Source of the DNA: Limnohabitans sp. 15K
Lineage (GTDB): Bacteria; Pseudomonadota; Gammaproteobacteria; Burkholderiales; Burkholderiaceae_C
Length of the DNA: 64,000 nucleotides
Direction of reading: 5' to 3'
Assembly (NCBI RefSeq): GCF_002778285.1
Contig: NZ_NESM01000001.1
Location: forward strand, 452,529 to 516,528
Shown here: piece by piece, positions 24,610 to 35,811 of the stretch
How the letters are laid out: each line of letters starts with the position of its first letter
How positions within the stretch are numbered: the first letter of the stretch is position 1
The notes under the pieces: model-generated
The model's input: only the letters and a program-made list of their open reading frames with translations
The model's database searches: none
Told to the model about the DNA's origin: nothing
Program-made: the position numbers and the translations under genes

Positions 24610-26109
24610 ATGGAATTTTTTGACAGCCTGAGTCAGGGCTTTGCCTCTTTAGGGACCTGGCAAATCGCCATCGCCTTGCTCATCGGTGCGGCCTTGGGCA
24701 TCGTGGTGGGCGTCTTGCCCGGTGTGGGGCCGGGCGTGACGATTGCCGTGCTGCTGCCCTTCACTTACGGCATGGCCCCGCTGGCGGGTATCTCGCTGCT
24801 GCTGGGTGTTTATTGCGGCGCTTTTTATGGGGGAGCTGTCACCTCTATCCTGATTCGCACGCCCGGCGAAGCATCTTCCATCATGACCATGTTCGATGGC
24901 TACCCGATGGCCAAAAACGGCCAAGCACAGCGGGCACTGTCGCTGGCCTTCATGTCGGCCTTTGCGGGCGGCATCGTCAGCGCTTTGCTGCTGGGGCTGG
25001 CGGCCAGGCCCATGGCCGGCTTTGCGGCCCGTTTTGGCGCGCCAGAAAGTGTCATGGCCATTGTGCTGGCGGCCGTGTGTGTGGGCAAAGCCTACCGCAG
25101 GCAATTCGCCTCGGCCATGATGATGATGGGCTTGGGTTTCTTTTTGGCCACTGTGGGGATTGACCCTAACTCCAACGAACAGCGCTACACCTTTGGCATC
25201 GCAGGCGTGCTCAGTGGCATTCCGCTGGTGCCTGTGGCGGTGGGCTTGTTTGGCATGGCGCAAGCCCTGGTCATGGTCAGTTCGCCGGTTCCCCGATTTG
25301 ATGCTTCGCTGATTCAGAACGCAGGCGTGTCTTGGCGCGGATTTTTGGAGCCTTTCAAATACCCCAAAGCCATGGCCAAGGGCTTGTTCATGGGCTCGGC
25401 CATTGGCGTGCTGCCGGCTGTGGGTGCGGCGCTGTCCACTTCATTGGCCTACTTCTGGACTCAACGCGGTGCCAAAGACCCCACCCCGTTTGGCCAAGGC
25501 AACCCCGAGGGCATCGTGGCCGCCGAATGTGCCAACAATTCCAACTCCGGTGGCGCCATGATCACCGTGCTCACGCTGGGCATCCCGGGTGATGCGATCA
25601 CCGCCATCATCATGGGCGTGTTCGTGGTGCATGGCATCGTGCCCGGACCCTCGCTGTTCATGGACCGCCCCGAAATCATCAACGGTGTTCTGGCCTCCTT
25701 GCTGGTCATCAACGTGGTCATCCTGGCCTTGCTGGTGCTCACCGTCAAACCCTTGGCGCGCCTGGCCTATGTCAACCCGCGCATTTTGGGACTGGCCATA
25801 TTGGCGCTGTGTTTTGTCGGTGCGTTTTCAGCGGCCAACAATATGTATTACGTGATCATCGCCGCTGTCTTCGGCGTGCTGGGCTTGGTGTGCGCTCGGG
25901 CCAACATCCCGACCATTCCCCTGATTTTGGGCATGGTCATGGGCGACACCCTCGAAGCCACCTTGCGCCAAACCTTGGGCCGCAGCGAAGGCTCCTTTTT
26001 GCCCTTTATCGAGCGCCCCATTTCGGCCATCCTGGTCGCCACCACTTTGGTGCTGCTGGTGTGGCCGCTTGTGTCGGACTTGTTTGCCAAACGCCAACCC
26101 ATCACATGA
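24610..26109 (+). CDS. TctA-family large permease subunit
   Basis: Large membrane subunit of the tripartite transporter, 499 residues, about 12 membrane spans. The N-terminal block VVGVLPGVGPGVTIAVLLPF (near residue 30) and CGAFYGGAVTSILIRTPGE, and the internal repeat copy ECANNSNSGGAMITVLTLGI PGDA-like segment near 310, are typical TctA motifs. ATG chosen by homology start MEFFDSLSQG, two bases after tctB. Overlaps the deacetylase start by ATGA. Confidence 0.95.
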   Translation: MEFFDSLSQGFASLGTWQIAIALLIGAALGIVVGVLPGVGPGVTIAVLLPFTYGMAPLAGISLLLGVYCGAFYGGAVTSILIRTPGEASSIMTMFDGYPMAKNGQAQRALSLAFMSAFAGGIVSALLLGLAARPMAGFAARFGAPESVMAIVLAAVCVGKAYRRQFASAMMMMGLGFFLATVGIDPNSNEQRYTFGIAGVLSGIPLVPVAVGLFGMAQALVMVSSPVPRFDASLIQNAGVSWRGFLEPFKYPKAMAKGLFMGSAIGVLPAVGAALSTSLAYFWTQRGAKDPTPFGQGNPEGIVAAECANNSNSGGAMITVLTLGIPGDAITAIIMGVFVVHGIVPGPSLFMDRPEIINGVLASLLVINVVILALLVLTVKPLARLAYVNPRILGLAILALCFVGAFSAANNMYYVIIAAVFGVLGLVCARANIPTIPLILGMVMGDTLEATLRQTLGRSEGSFLPFIERPISAILVATTLVLLVWPLVSDLFAKRQPIT

Positions 26110-27239
26110 ACGCCAAAGCACACACCACCGCCTACATCACCGACGAATTGTGCTTTTGGCATGACCCGGGCAACTACGCCCTGATGCTCAAGCCCGGCGG
26201 CTTTGTGGAGCCTTACAACCGCCACATCGAAAACGCCGACCCCAAGCGGCGGCTGCACAACTTGCTGCAAACCAGCGGCATGATGTCGCAGCTGCAGATG
26301 ATGCCAGCGCGGGACGCCCAAGTGCACGAACTCACCCGTCTGCACAGCGCCGATTACGTCAGCAAAGTCCAAGCCATTGCCCAACAAGGCGGCGGCGACA
26401 CCGGCATCGGCGCGCCCATTTCGTCCAACGGCTGGGACACGGCCAGACGTTCCGCAGGTTGCGCCCTGAGCGCCGTCGATGCCGTGATGCTGGGCCAGGC
26501 CCAAACCGCCTACGCCTTGACCCGACCGCCCGGCCACCACGCAGAACCTGAGCAAGGCATGGGTTTTTGCGTGTTTGCCAATGCCGCTTTGGCTGCAGCC
26601 CATGCCATTGAAGTCCATGGTTTGCAGCGAGTGGCCATCGTTGACTGGGATGTGCACTTTGGCAACGGCACCCAAAAGTGCTTTGAAAACCGAAGCGATG
26701 TGCTGACCGTTTCGGTGCACCAACAGGCAGGCTATTTGTTTGTCAAAGGCGAAGCCGACGAGCTGGGTACAGGCCAAGGACTGGGCTACAACCTCAACCT
26801 CCCCTTGCCACCCGGTTGTGGCTTCGGCGCTTACCGCGAGGCCTTTGAACAAGTCGTTTTGCCCGCTCTGGAGGCTTATCGACCCGAGTTGATCATCGTC
26901 GCTTGTGGCTACGATGCCGGGCGTTTTGACCCCTTGGGCCGCATGCTGCTCGATGGCGTCGCGTTCAGGTGGATGACCGATGCGGTCATGGATGTGGCTC
27001 GCCGTCATGCACAAGGTCGTTTGGTCATGACCCACGAAGGGGGCTACTGCCCTGTGTCTGTTCCTTTTTGGGGCCTTGCCGTGCTGGAGCAATTGTCTGG
27101 CCACAAAACTGAAGCGCCCTGCCCCTTCACGCCCCAGCACGATCAAATGCCAGCGCAAAAACTGCAAGACTACCAACGCGACTTGACGCGTCAATGGGCC
27201 TCGCATTTTGAAGACATCAGGCAACGCCACTGGCGATAA
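26106..27239 (+). CDS. Histone-deacetylase-superfamily amidohydrolase (acetylpolyamine-type)
   Basis: Zn-dependent deacetylase fold, 377 residues. Active-site residues are visible: RPPGHHAEPEQGMGF (His-His near 142), the metal-ligand strand VAIVDWDVHFGNGTQ (Asp near 180, His near 182), CGYDAGRFDPLGRM (metal Asp near 271) and transition-state Tyr in HEGGY near 312. Bacterial members of this class deacetylate acetylpolyamines or other N-acyl amines. In this operon it could free an amine for the transaminase. Starts inside the tctA stop (ATGA). Confidence 0.92.
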   Translation: MNAKAHTTAYITDELCFWHDPGNYALMLKPGGFVEPYNRHIENADPKRRLHNLLQTSGMMSQLQMMPARDAQVHELTRLHSADYVSKVQAIAQQGGGDTGIGAPISSNGWDTARRSAGCALSAVDAVMLGQAQTAYALTRPPGHHAEPEQGMGFCVFANAALAAAHAIEVHGLQRVAIVDWDVHFGNGTQKCFENRSDVLTVSVHQQAGYLFVKGEADELGTGQGLGYNLNLPLPPGCGFGAYREAFEQVVLPALEAYRPELIIVACGYDAGRFDPLGRMLLDGVAFRWMTDAVMDVARRHAQGRLVMTHEGGYCPVSVPFWGLAVLEQLSGHKTEAPCPFTPQHDQMPAQKLQDYQRDLTRQWASHFEDIRQRHWR

Positions 27240-27295
27240 AGCCCAGCGCCTTCCGGTCAAACCGGTCAAGACCTAAAACACAGGAAATCGAACTT

Positions 27296-28435
27296 TTGAA
27301 TGCTCTTCGTCCATCTCCACGAGAATGCGGCCTTGCGTTTTCTGGCACCCCTGGCGCGACCAATTCCATCGTCGATGTGGCCGATGTGTCGGTGGGCTAT
27401 TGGGACCACGACGGTTTGAATGCAGAGGGTCGACCCTTTCGCACGGGTGTGACCGCCATCTTGCCTATGGGGGATTCAACCCTGTTGATGTCTTGTCCTG
27501 CTGCCATTCATTCGCAGAACGGCAATGGTGAAATGACTGGCAGCCATTGGATCAAAGACAGTGGACGCCTGAACAGCCCTGTGTTGATCACCAACACCCA
27601 CGCGGTGGGGGCGGCACACGAGGCCGCAGTGAACTGGATGGCTCAACGCTACAAAGACCTGTTTGAAAATGACCATTTTTGGGCCATGCCCGTTGTCGCC
27701 GAAACCTACGACGGCTTTACCAATGATATTTTGGCCCTGCAGGTTCGACCTGAGCATGCCCGGCTTGCACTGGAACAAGCGTGGGCTTGCGCACAACGGG
27801 CACATCAATTGGGTAAAAGCCCCATTGCGCAAGGCAATTGCGGGGGCGGGATGGGCATGCAAACCTTTGGCTTCAAGGGCGGCAGTGGATCGAGCTCCAG
27901 AACCATTCAACTGGAGGGCCTGCAAGGCACCCTGGGTGTCTTTGTTCAATCCAATTTTGGGGGCCGAGGCCAATTTTGCTGGCGCGGCCAACCCTTGGGT
28001 CGGCTGTGGCCTCAGCCTTCGCCATTTTCCCAAGGCATGGCAGAAACGGGCTCACTGATCACCATCGTCGCCACCGACTTGCCTCTGGACGCCAAACAAC
28101 TGGCGCTGGTGGCTGGGCGTGTGCCCATGGGGGTCGCCTTGTTGGGCGGCAGCGCGGGGAACTATTCGGGTGAAATCACCTTGGCCTTTTCAACCGCCAA
28201 TGCCCGTGAAGCCCGAGGCGTGAGGCGGCCCGGACCACTCCTACACCCAGTTCAGGCATTGGACGAATCGGCGCTGGACCCGGTGTACGAGGCCACCATT
28301 CAAGTCACCGAAGAGGCCATCATGAATGCGCTTTTTGCAGCGCAATCCATGCCGACGCACAAGCCACAGGGCACACTGCACGCCCTGGACAGCAACCTGT
28401 TCATGGCGTTGATGCGTGAGGCTCGGCCCAGCTGA
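27296..28435 (+). CDS. P1-family (DmpA-type) self-processing aminopeptidase
   Basis: N-terminal-nucleophile hydrolase of the DmpA/BapA family, 379 residues with a TTG start preceded by AGGAAA. The self-cleavage region is GNCGGGMGMQTFGFKGG followed by SGSSSR near residue 198, where a Gly-Ser bond is cut in DmpA to expose the nucleophilic Ser. Family members release N-terminal L- or D-amino acids, or beta-amino acids from beta-peptides. Together with the transaminase and deacetylase upstream, it suggests breakdown of peptide-like or amide compounds. 56 bp separates it from the deacetylase gene. Confidence 0.9.
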   Translation: MNALRPSPRECGLAFSGTPGATNSIVDVADVSVGYWDHDGLNAEGRPFRTGVTAILPMGDSTLLMSCPAAIHSQNGNGEMTGSHWIKDSGRLNSPVLITNTHAVGAAHEAAVNWMAQRYKDLFENDHFWAMPVVAETYDGFTNDILALQVRPEHARLALEQAWACAQRAHQLGKSPIAQGNCGGGMGMQTFGFKGGSGSSSRTIQLEGLQGTLGVFVQSNFGGRGQFCWRGQPLGRLWPQPSPFSQGMAETGSLITIVATDLPLDAKQLALVAGRVPMGVALLGGSAGNYSGEITLAFSTANAREARGVRRPGPLLHPVQALDESALDPVYEATIQVTEEAIMNALFAAQSMPTHKPQGTLHALDSNLFMALMREARPS

Positions 28436-28476
28436 AACATGTAAAACCCAACTGGCGGGCTGATGCCAAAAAGGGG

Positions 28477-29367
28477 CTAAGCCTGCAAGATCAGCGCCGC
28501 CCCGGCCACCGCCAATACCGCCCCACCCCAAGCCCCCCAAGCTGGGCGGCGGCGGTACACCCCCCACAGCAGTGGCAAAAGCAAAATCGGGGTCAGCGAC
28601 GAGAAAATGCCCACCAAATTGGCTTGACCGGTCTGCAGCGCCTGCAAGATCAAAGTCATGCCCAAGGCCATCGCCACTGCTGCACTGGCCCAGGTGTTGA
28701 GCAGGGTTTTGGCATTCAAAGGGTTTTGCACGCGCGCCACCTTGGCCCCGGCCCACAGCAAGACCAAATGCGCCAAAAAGCTGGCCGATGTGCGCACAGC
28801 AGAAGCCGCCACAGCATCCACGCCTGAGGCCATCAAAGGCTTGACCATCAAGGTGGCGACCGACTGGCACACCGCCGCCAACAAGCCCAGCACAACCCCC
28901 GTCCACAAAGACCCTTGGGTGTTTTCCCAAGCGTGGGTTTCACTCTCGCGGCGGCCCCACACAATAGCCACCATCACGCCCGAGACCAGCAAACTGCCAC
29001 CGACCAAAGTCCAGCCCCACAGGGTCTCCCCCAGAAACAACCAAGCCAGCAAGGTGGAAAACAAAGCGTGCGAGGCAAACAGCACGCCGCTGCGCCGAGG
29101 CCCCAGACGGTTCATGCAGGCGAACAAGGCCGTGTCGCCAATGAAAATGCCAATCAGGCCGGACAAAGCAAGCAAGCCCACACTCGCGGTGTCGAGGGTG
29201 CGCCACTGCCCTGTGAAGGTTGCCAATGCCCAAAGCAAGGTCAGCGCAAAAAACAAACGCCAACGGGTGAAAGCAAACGCACCCATGCGGCTGGATGCCG
29301 CTGCAGAAAACAAACTGCCCACCGCCCACGACAAGGCGGCCAACGCCGCCAAGAGTTCAGCCTGCAC
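28477..29367 (-). CDS. EamA/DMT-family exporter
   Basis: Inner-membrane carrier, 296 residues, ten predicted membrane segments in two EamA repeats (ALAALSWAVGSLFSAAAS at the start; LGLLAAVCQSVATLMVKPLM opening the second half). The family exports metabolites such as amino acids. GTG start, with GAGG about 10 bases upstream, 13 bp after the pmbA stop, so probably cotranscribed with pmbA. Substrate unknown. Confidence 0.9.
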   Translation of the reverse strand: MQAELLAALAALSWAVGSLFSAAASSRMGAFAFTRWRLFFALTLLWALATFTGQWRTLDTASVGLLALSGLIGIFIGDTALFACMNRLGPRRSGVLFASHALFSTLLAWLFLGETLWGWTLVGGSLLVSGVMVAIVWGRRESETHAWENTQGSLWTGVVLGLLAAVCQSVATLMVKPLMASGVDAVAASAVRTSASFLAHLVLLWAGAKVARVQNPLNAKTLLNTWASAAVAMALGMTLILQALQTGQANLVGIFSSLTPILLLPLLWGVYRRRPAWGAWGGAVLAVAGAALILQA

Positions 29368-29380
29368 AGCGCGGCGGGCC

Positions 29381-30778
29381 TCAGCTGCCTGCCAACTTCA
29401 TGCGGTTGACCAAAATGGAGCCGGTGGTTTTGGCACCCATGTTGTAAGTGTCCGAGCCCACAGCCTCAATGCCCATGAGCATGTCTTTCAGGTTGCCCGC
29501 GATGGTGATCTCATGCACCGGGTAGGCAATCTGGCCGTTTTCGACCCAAAAACCACTGGCCCCGCGTGAATAGTCACCGGTGACGTAGTTCACGCCCTGA
29601 CCCATCAACTCGGTCACAAACAGGCCTGTGCCCAGCTTTTTCAGCATGGCATCCAGATCATCGCCCGCCTGCGTCAATCGAGAAGTCAGGGTCATGTTGT
29701 GTGAGCCACCCGCGTTGCCGGTGGTCTTCATGCCCAGCTTACGGGCCGAGTAGCTGCTCAAAAAGTAACCTTCAACGCGCCCCCCCTTGACCACTTTGCG
29801 TTTGACCGAACGCACACCTTCGTCGTCAAAGGGCGAGCTGCCTTTGCCGCGCAGCACAAACGGATCTTCTTCGATGTCGATGTGCTTGGGAAACACCTTT
29901 TTGCCCAGCGAGTCCAGCAAAAAGCTGCTCTTTCGGTACAGCGCCCCGCCACTCACGGCCTGGACAAAACCACCCAACAAGCCAGCAGCCACGGGTGACT
30001 CGAAAAGCACTGGGCATTCGGTGGTGGCGATCTTGCGTGCACCCAAGCGCGACAAAGCGCGCTCAGCGGCATAACGGCCCACGGCCTCGACCGATGCCAA
30101 CTCTTGGGCCGATCGCATCGAGGTGTACCAGGCGTCGCGTTGCATTTCGGCGTTGCGCCCCGGCAGTTTGGCAATGGGTGCCACCGAGACACTGTGGCGC
30201 GAGCTGGCATAACCGCCTCGAAAACCGTGCGTGTGGGCACTGAAAAAATGGCTTTGCTGGGCCGACACAGCAGCGCCGTCGCTGTTGGTGATTCGGCGGC
30301 TGGTTTTAAGTGCAGCAGCCTCGCATTGCAGCGCGATGCGGGCTGCTTCTTCGCTATTGATGGACCACGGGTGAAACAGGTCCAGATCGCGGTGATGGAT
30401 TTCGATGTCGGCTTCGTCCGGCAAACCGGCTGTCGGATCTTCGGCCGTGAAACGGGCAATGTCGTAAGCGGCTTGCACCGTGCGCTCGATCGCGGCTTTG
30501 GAAAAGTCCGATGTGCTGGCATTGCCACGGCGATGCTTCACATAAACCGTCACACCCAGCGATTTGTCGCGGTTGCGCTCCACGTTTTCCAACTCGCCCT
30601 TGCGCACGCTGACCGACAGGCCGCAACCCTCAGAAGCTTCGGCACCCGCATTGGTGGCCCCGAGTTTTTTGGCATGGTGCAAGGCGGTGTCGACCAGCTC
30701 TTCAAAATGGTCACGCGAGTAGCTGAAACCGTCATGGGGTTGCGAAGACGAAGCGCGTACAGAGGCGTTTTTTTTCAC
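29381..30778 (-). CDS. pmbA: Metalloprotease PmbA (TldE)
   Basis: TldD/PmbA-family protein, 465 residues, partner of TldD in ATP-independent peptide processing (microcin and modified peptide maturation, antitoxin degradation). Blocks seen: SYSRDHFEELVDTALHHAKK, EGCGLSVSVRKGELENVERN, GNAGGSHNMTLTS and SRGASGFWVENGQIAYPVHE. The Zn motif HExxxH belongs to TldD and is not expected here. A GTG start (VKKNASVRAS) fits the family N-terminus; the frame runs 40 codons further upstream into the darP promoter. Confidence 0.93.
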   Translation of the reverse strand: MKKNASVRASSSQPHDGFSYSRDHFEELVDTALHHAKKLGATNAGAEASEGCGLSVSVRKGELENVERNRDKSLGVTVYVKHRRGNASTSDFSKAAIERTVQAAYDIARFTAEDPTAGLPDEADIEIHHRDLDLFHPWSINSEEAARIALQCEAAALKTSRRITNSDGAAVSAQQSHFFSAHTHGFRGGYASSRHSVSVAPIAKLPGRNAEMQRDAWYTSMRSAQELASVEAVGRYAAERALSRLGARKIATTECPVLFESPVAAGLLGGFVQAVSGGALYRKSSFLLDSLGKKVFPKHIDIEEDPFVLRGKGSSPFDDEGVRSVKRKVVKGGRVEGYFLSSYSARKLGMKTTGNAGGSHNMTLTSRLTQAGDDLDAMLKKLGTGLFVTELMGQGVNYVTGDYSRGASGFWVENGQIAYPVHEITIAGNLKDMLMGIEAVGSDTYNMGAKTTGSILVNRMKLAGS

Positions 30779-30881
30779 GGAAGGGGTCTCGAAAAAAATG
30801 GCGGGCACCGGGCTCGCAGTGACCGCTATGATACTTGCCACCCTGCCCCAGCGCTGCATCTGAAAACGAGTTCCCCCAGTC

Positions 30882-31541
30882 ATGTCCCGTAAACCCAAAA
30901 AAGGCTATTTCGTCCGTGGTCAATTTGTTGCCGAAGGCAGCGAACTGGACCTGGATTACAAGCGAGAGCTCAAAGGTGGCTTAGACGGCCCCAGCCGCAC
31001 CGAACTCAAGCGCGAAAGCACCGAGCTGCAGGACCTGGGCACAGAGCTGCTGACCCTGCGCCGCGACCTGATGGAGGGCCTGGCCCTGCCTGACAAACTG
31101 GTCGATGGCTTGGCCGAAGCCAAACGCATCACCAACTTTGAAGGCAAGCGCCGCCAGATGCAATTCATCGGCAAGCAAATGCGTTTGCTCAGCCCTGAAA
31201 CGTTGCAGACCGTTCGCGAAGCCCTTGACATCCAGCGTTTGGGCAGCGCCAAAGACACACAAGCCCTGCACTTGGCCGAAGCCTGGCGCGACCGCTTGAT
31301 TGCCGACGATGCGGCGGTGGGTGAGTGGATCGCACACTATCCACAAACCGATATCCAGCAGCTGCGCGCCTTGGTGCGCCAAGCCCGAAAAGACGCTGTA
31401 CCGGTGAGCAATGCCGCCGTATCGCAAGGACTGGCCCCACGCCAAAGCCGCGCTTACCGCGAAATGTTCAAGATGGTGCGCAGCGTTTTGACCGGCGGCC
31501 AAAGCGATGAAACTGCCGAAGAGGATGCTGAAAATGAGTGA
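30882..31541 (+). CDS. darP: Ribosome-associated protein DarP/YjgA (DUF615)
   Basis: 219 residues, DUF615 family, a late 50S assembly-associated factor. Characteristic segments: DLGTELLTLRRDLMEGLALP, ITNFEGKRRQMQFIGKQMRL and SRAYREMFKMVRSVL. Slightly longer than the enterobacterial protein, with a basic N-terminal tail (MSRKPKKGYFV) and acidic C-terminal end. Divergent from pmbA, a conserved arrangement. TATGAT about 50 bases upstream may be its -10. Overlaps mogA. Confidence 0.94.
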   Translation: MSRKPKKGYFVRGQFVAEGSELDLDYKRELKGGLDGPSRTELKRESTELQDLGTELLTLRRDLMEGLALPDKLVDGLAEAKRITNFEGKRRQMQFIGKQMRLLSPETLQTVREALDIQRLGSAKDTQALHLAEAWRDRLIADDAAVGEWIAHYPQTDIQQLRALVRQARKDAVPVSNAAVSQGLAPRQSRAYREMFKMVRSVLTGGQSDETAEEDAENE

Positions 31542-32145
31542 AACCCCTGCAGACCTGAACGCTTTTGACCCGATCAAGATCGGCATCGTGTCCATCAGCG
31601 ACAGGGCCAGCACGGGTGTCTACGAAGACAAGGGCCTGCCTGCTTTGCAAGACTGGTTGACGAAGGCACTGCACAACCCGATCAGCTTCGAGCCCCGCTT
31701 GATTCCCGACGAAAAAGACAGCATCAGCGCCACCCTGATCGAGCTGGTCGATGCCGGTTGCTCACTGGTGCTGACCACCGGCGGCACAGGCCCTGCCCTG
31801 CGCGACGTGACGCCCGAGGCCACACTGGCCGTGGCCGACAAAGAAATGCCCGGCTTTGGCGAACAAATGCGCCAGATCAGCCTGAAATTTGTGCCAACTG
31901 CCATTCTTTCGCGCCAGGTGGCGGTGATCCGTGGACAAAGCCTGATCATCAACCTGCCGGGCCAGCCCAAGTCGATTGCTGAGACCCTGGAAGGCCTAAA
32001 GGACGTTGATGGCAAACAGGTGGTTCACGGCATTTTTGCGGCAGTGCCCTATTGCGTCGACTTGATTGGCGGCCCGTACATGGAAACCAAGGACGACATT
32101 TGTAAGGCCTTTCGCCCCAAAACAGCCATTCGCCCTGCCCGCTGA
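31534..32145 (+). CDS. mogA: Molybdopterin adenylyltransferase MogA
   Basis: Adenylylates molybdopterin before Mo insertion, 203 residues. MoCF_BD motifs: IKIGIVSISDRASTGVYEDK near residue 15, LVLTTGGTGPALRDVTPEAT near 78, and INLPGQPKSIAETL near 148. The ATG overlaps the darP end by eight bases, so the two are coupled. The product cofactor is required by NasA in this window. An earlier in-frame Met lies inside darP. Confidence 0.95.
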   Translation: MSETPADLNAFDPIKIGIVSISDRASTGVYEDKGLPALQDWLTKALHNPISFEPRLIPDEKDSISATLIELVDAGCSLVLTTGGTGPALRDVTPEATLAVADKEMPGFGEQMRQISLKFVPTAILSRQVAVIRGQSLIINLPGQPKSIAETLEGLKDVDGKQVVHGIFAAVPYCVDLIGGPYMETKDDICKAFRPKTAIRPAR

Positions 32146-32414
32146 CCGTTCCATCCTTCGGTATAATCCACTTTTTTCGGCAAGAGCGACAGCAGCACCT
32201 CCGGCTAGACCAACGCCACCAGCGCGACGCCCCCATGTGGGCCGGTCACCGTTCCGCAAGGACTGCATTCCAAATGTTCGCCCACCTTCTTGCCATTGCA
32301 GTTTTGACACCCATATTGGGGGTTGATCTGTGTCCTTAACCCACGCCCGCGCCGGGATGTATTTGGCGCTGACTGTGTCCGTTTCCTTGTCTGTTTTGAT
32401 GTTCTGAGGTGTCC
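32146..32414. other. rpoD upstream region
   Basis: A 269-bp gap with no supported gene. TATAAT at 32162-32167, soon after mogA, is the only strong promoter-like element and would leave a leader of about 240 bases. No -35 at proper spacing is evident. dnaG, often upstream of rpoD in proteobacteria, is not here. Confidence 0.6.
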
Positions 32415-34949
<2,535 letters not shown>

Positions 34950-34967
34950 ACGTCTTCGCTCCAAAAC

Positions 34968-35003
34968 AAAAAGCCTTCCCGCTGCAAAGCGGGAAGGCTT
35001 TTT
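34968..35003. terminator. Bidirectional terminator after rpoD
   Basis: AAAAAGCCTTCCCGC and GCGGGAAGGCTTTTT form a perfect 15-bp stem with loop TGCAAA. The A-run on one side and T-run on the other let it serve both rpoD and the convergent hydrolase gene, whose stop codon overlaps its edge. Confidence 0.93.
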
Positions 35004-35779
35004 CATTGGGCACTCGTCATTTCGATGGCCGCTTGCGAGGCCACCAGATCGTGCTGCCGGCTGCCGCCGTGATCGAAGCCATAAGCTGCCTTCTCGTACC
35101 GGTGAATTTGAACCATGGGAGGGGTATGACCTGAGGATGCCAGTTGTTGCGCCTCATGCAGATCATGCTGCGCAGCCACAAATTGATCCATCGACTCTTG
35201 TGTCATCCACAAGCTGTTGGCTGGCAGATGGACCAGGACGGGACACATCGGTTGCAGGTTGAGGACTTGCGGGTTCGTCATCCCGCCCCCATAAAAAGAA
35301 GTCGCTGCGAAAACTTGCGGGATAGTGCATGCAGCTTGCCAGGCGAGCAAGCCTCCCCAGCAAAATCCCATGATGCCCACTTTGCCCTGAGGAATCTGGG
35401 ACTGGGCCCAAGTGACCACCGTCTGAATATCCGCCATCGCTCGGCTTGATTCGATGGGCTGCAACGGTTTCAGCAATTGCTCGCCTGTGGCAGTCATCTG
35501 GTATCGGTACCCATGGTCTTGCCCTGCCCGACCTCTGCCAAACAAAGACGGCGCAACCACCAGATAGCCCCTGGACGCATGTTCTTTGGCCAAATTCCGG
35601 ATGCGCTGGCTCACCCCAGGCATCGGGTTTTGTCTTAAACCCGAATCCACACGATTGACAGACCTTGCATCCATCTCATGCAAGAGAACCAAAGCACCTC
35701 GCGGGGGACTTGATGGGTGCGCAACATAAGCCCTGAACAGGTGTTTGTCTGGCGCTGTGAACTTCGTGTATTGGCCCAT
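35003..35779 (-). CDS. Dienelactone hydrolase family protein
   Basis: Alpha/beta hydrolase of 258 residues. The nucleophile elbow GFCWGG near residue 137 has the Cys typical of dienelactone hydrolases, and the catalytic His is in YGFDHGG near 237. N-terminal MGQYTKFTAPDKHLFRAYVA matches the DLH strand pair. No signal peptide. No chlorocatechol pathway genes are adjacent, so the true substrate is open. Convergent with rpoD. Confidence 0.88.
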   Translation of the reverse strand: MGQYTKFTAPDKHLFRAYVAHPSSPPRGALVLLHEMDARSVNRVDSGLRQNPMPGVSQRIRNLAKEHASRGYLVVAPSLFGRGRAGQDHGYRYQMTATGEQLLKPLQPIESSRAMADIQTVVTWAQSQIPQGKVGIMGFCWGGLLAWQAACTIPQVFAATSFYGGGMTNPQVLNLQPMCPVLVHLPANSLWMTQESMDQFVAAQHDLHEAQQLASSGHTPPMVQIHRYEKAAYGFDHGGSRQHDLVASQAAIEMTSAQ

Positions 35780-35811
35780 GGGTGTCTATGGGCAATCAGG
35801 TGGGTTGAAAT

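Noticed and set aside
24439..24610. N-terminal extension of tctA
   Set aside because: It is read out of frame through tctB; homologues start at MEFFDSLSQG, two bases after the tctB stop.
25809..26106. 99-residue extension of the deacetylase
   Set aside because: It is the wrong frame of tctA; the ATG overlapping the tctA stop gives a normal-length enzyme.
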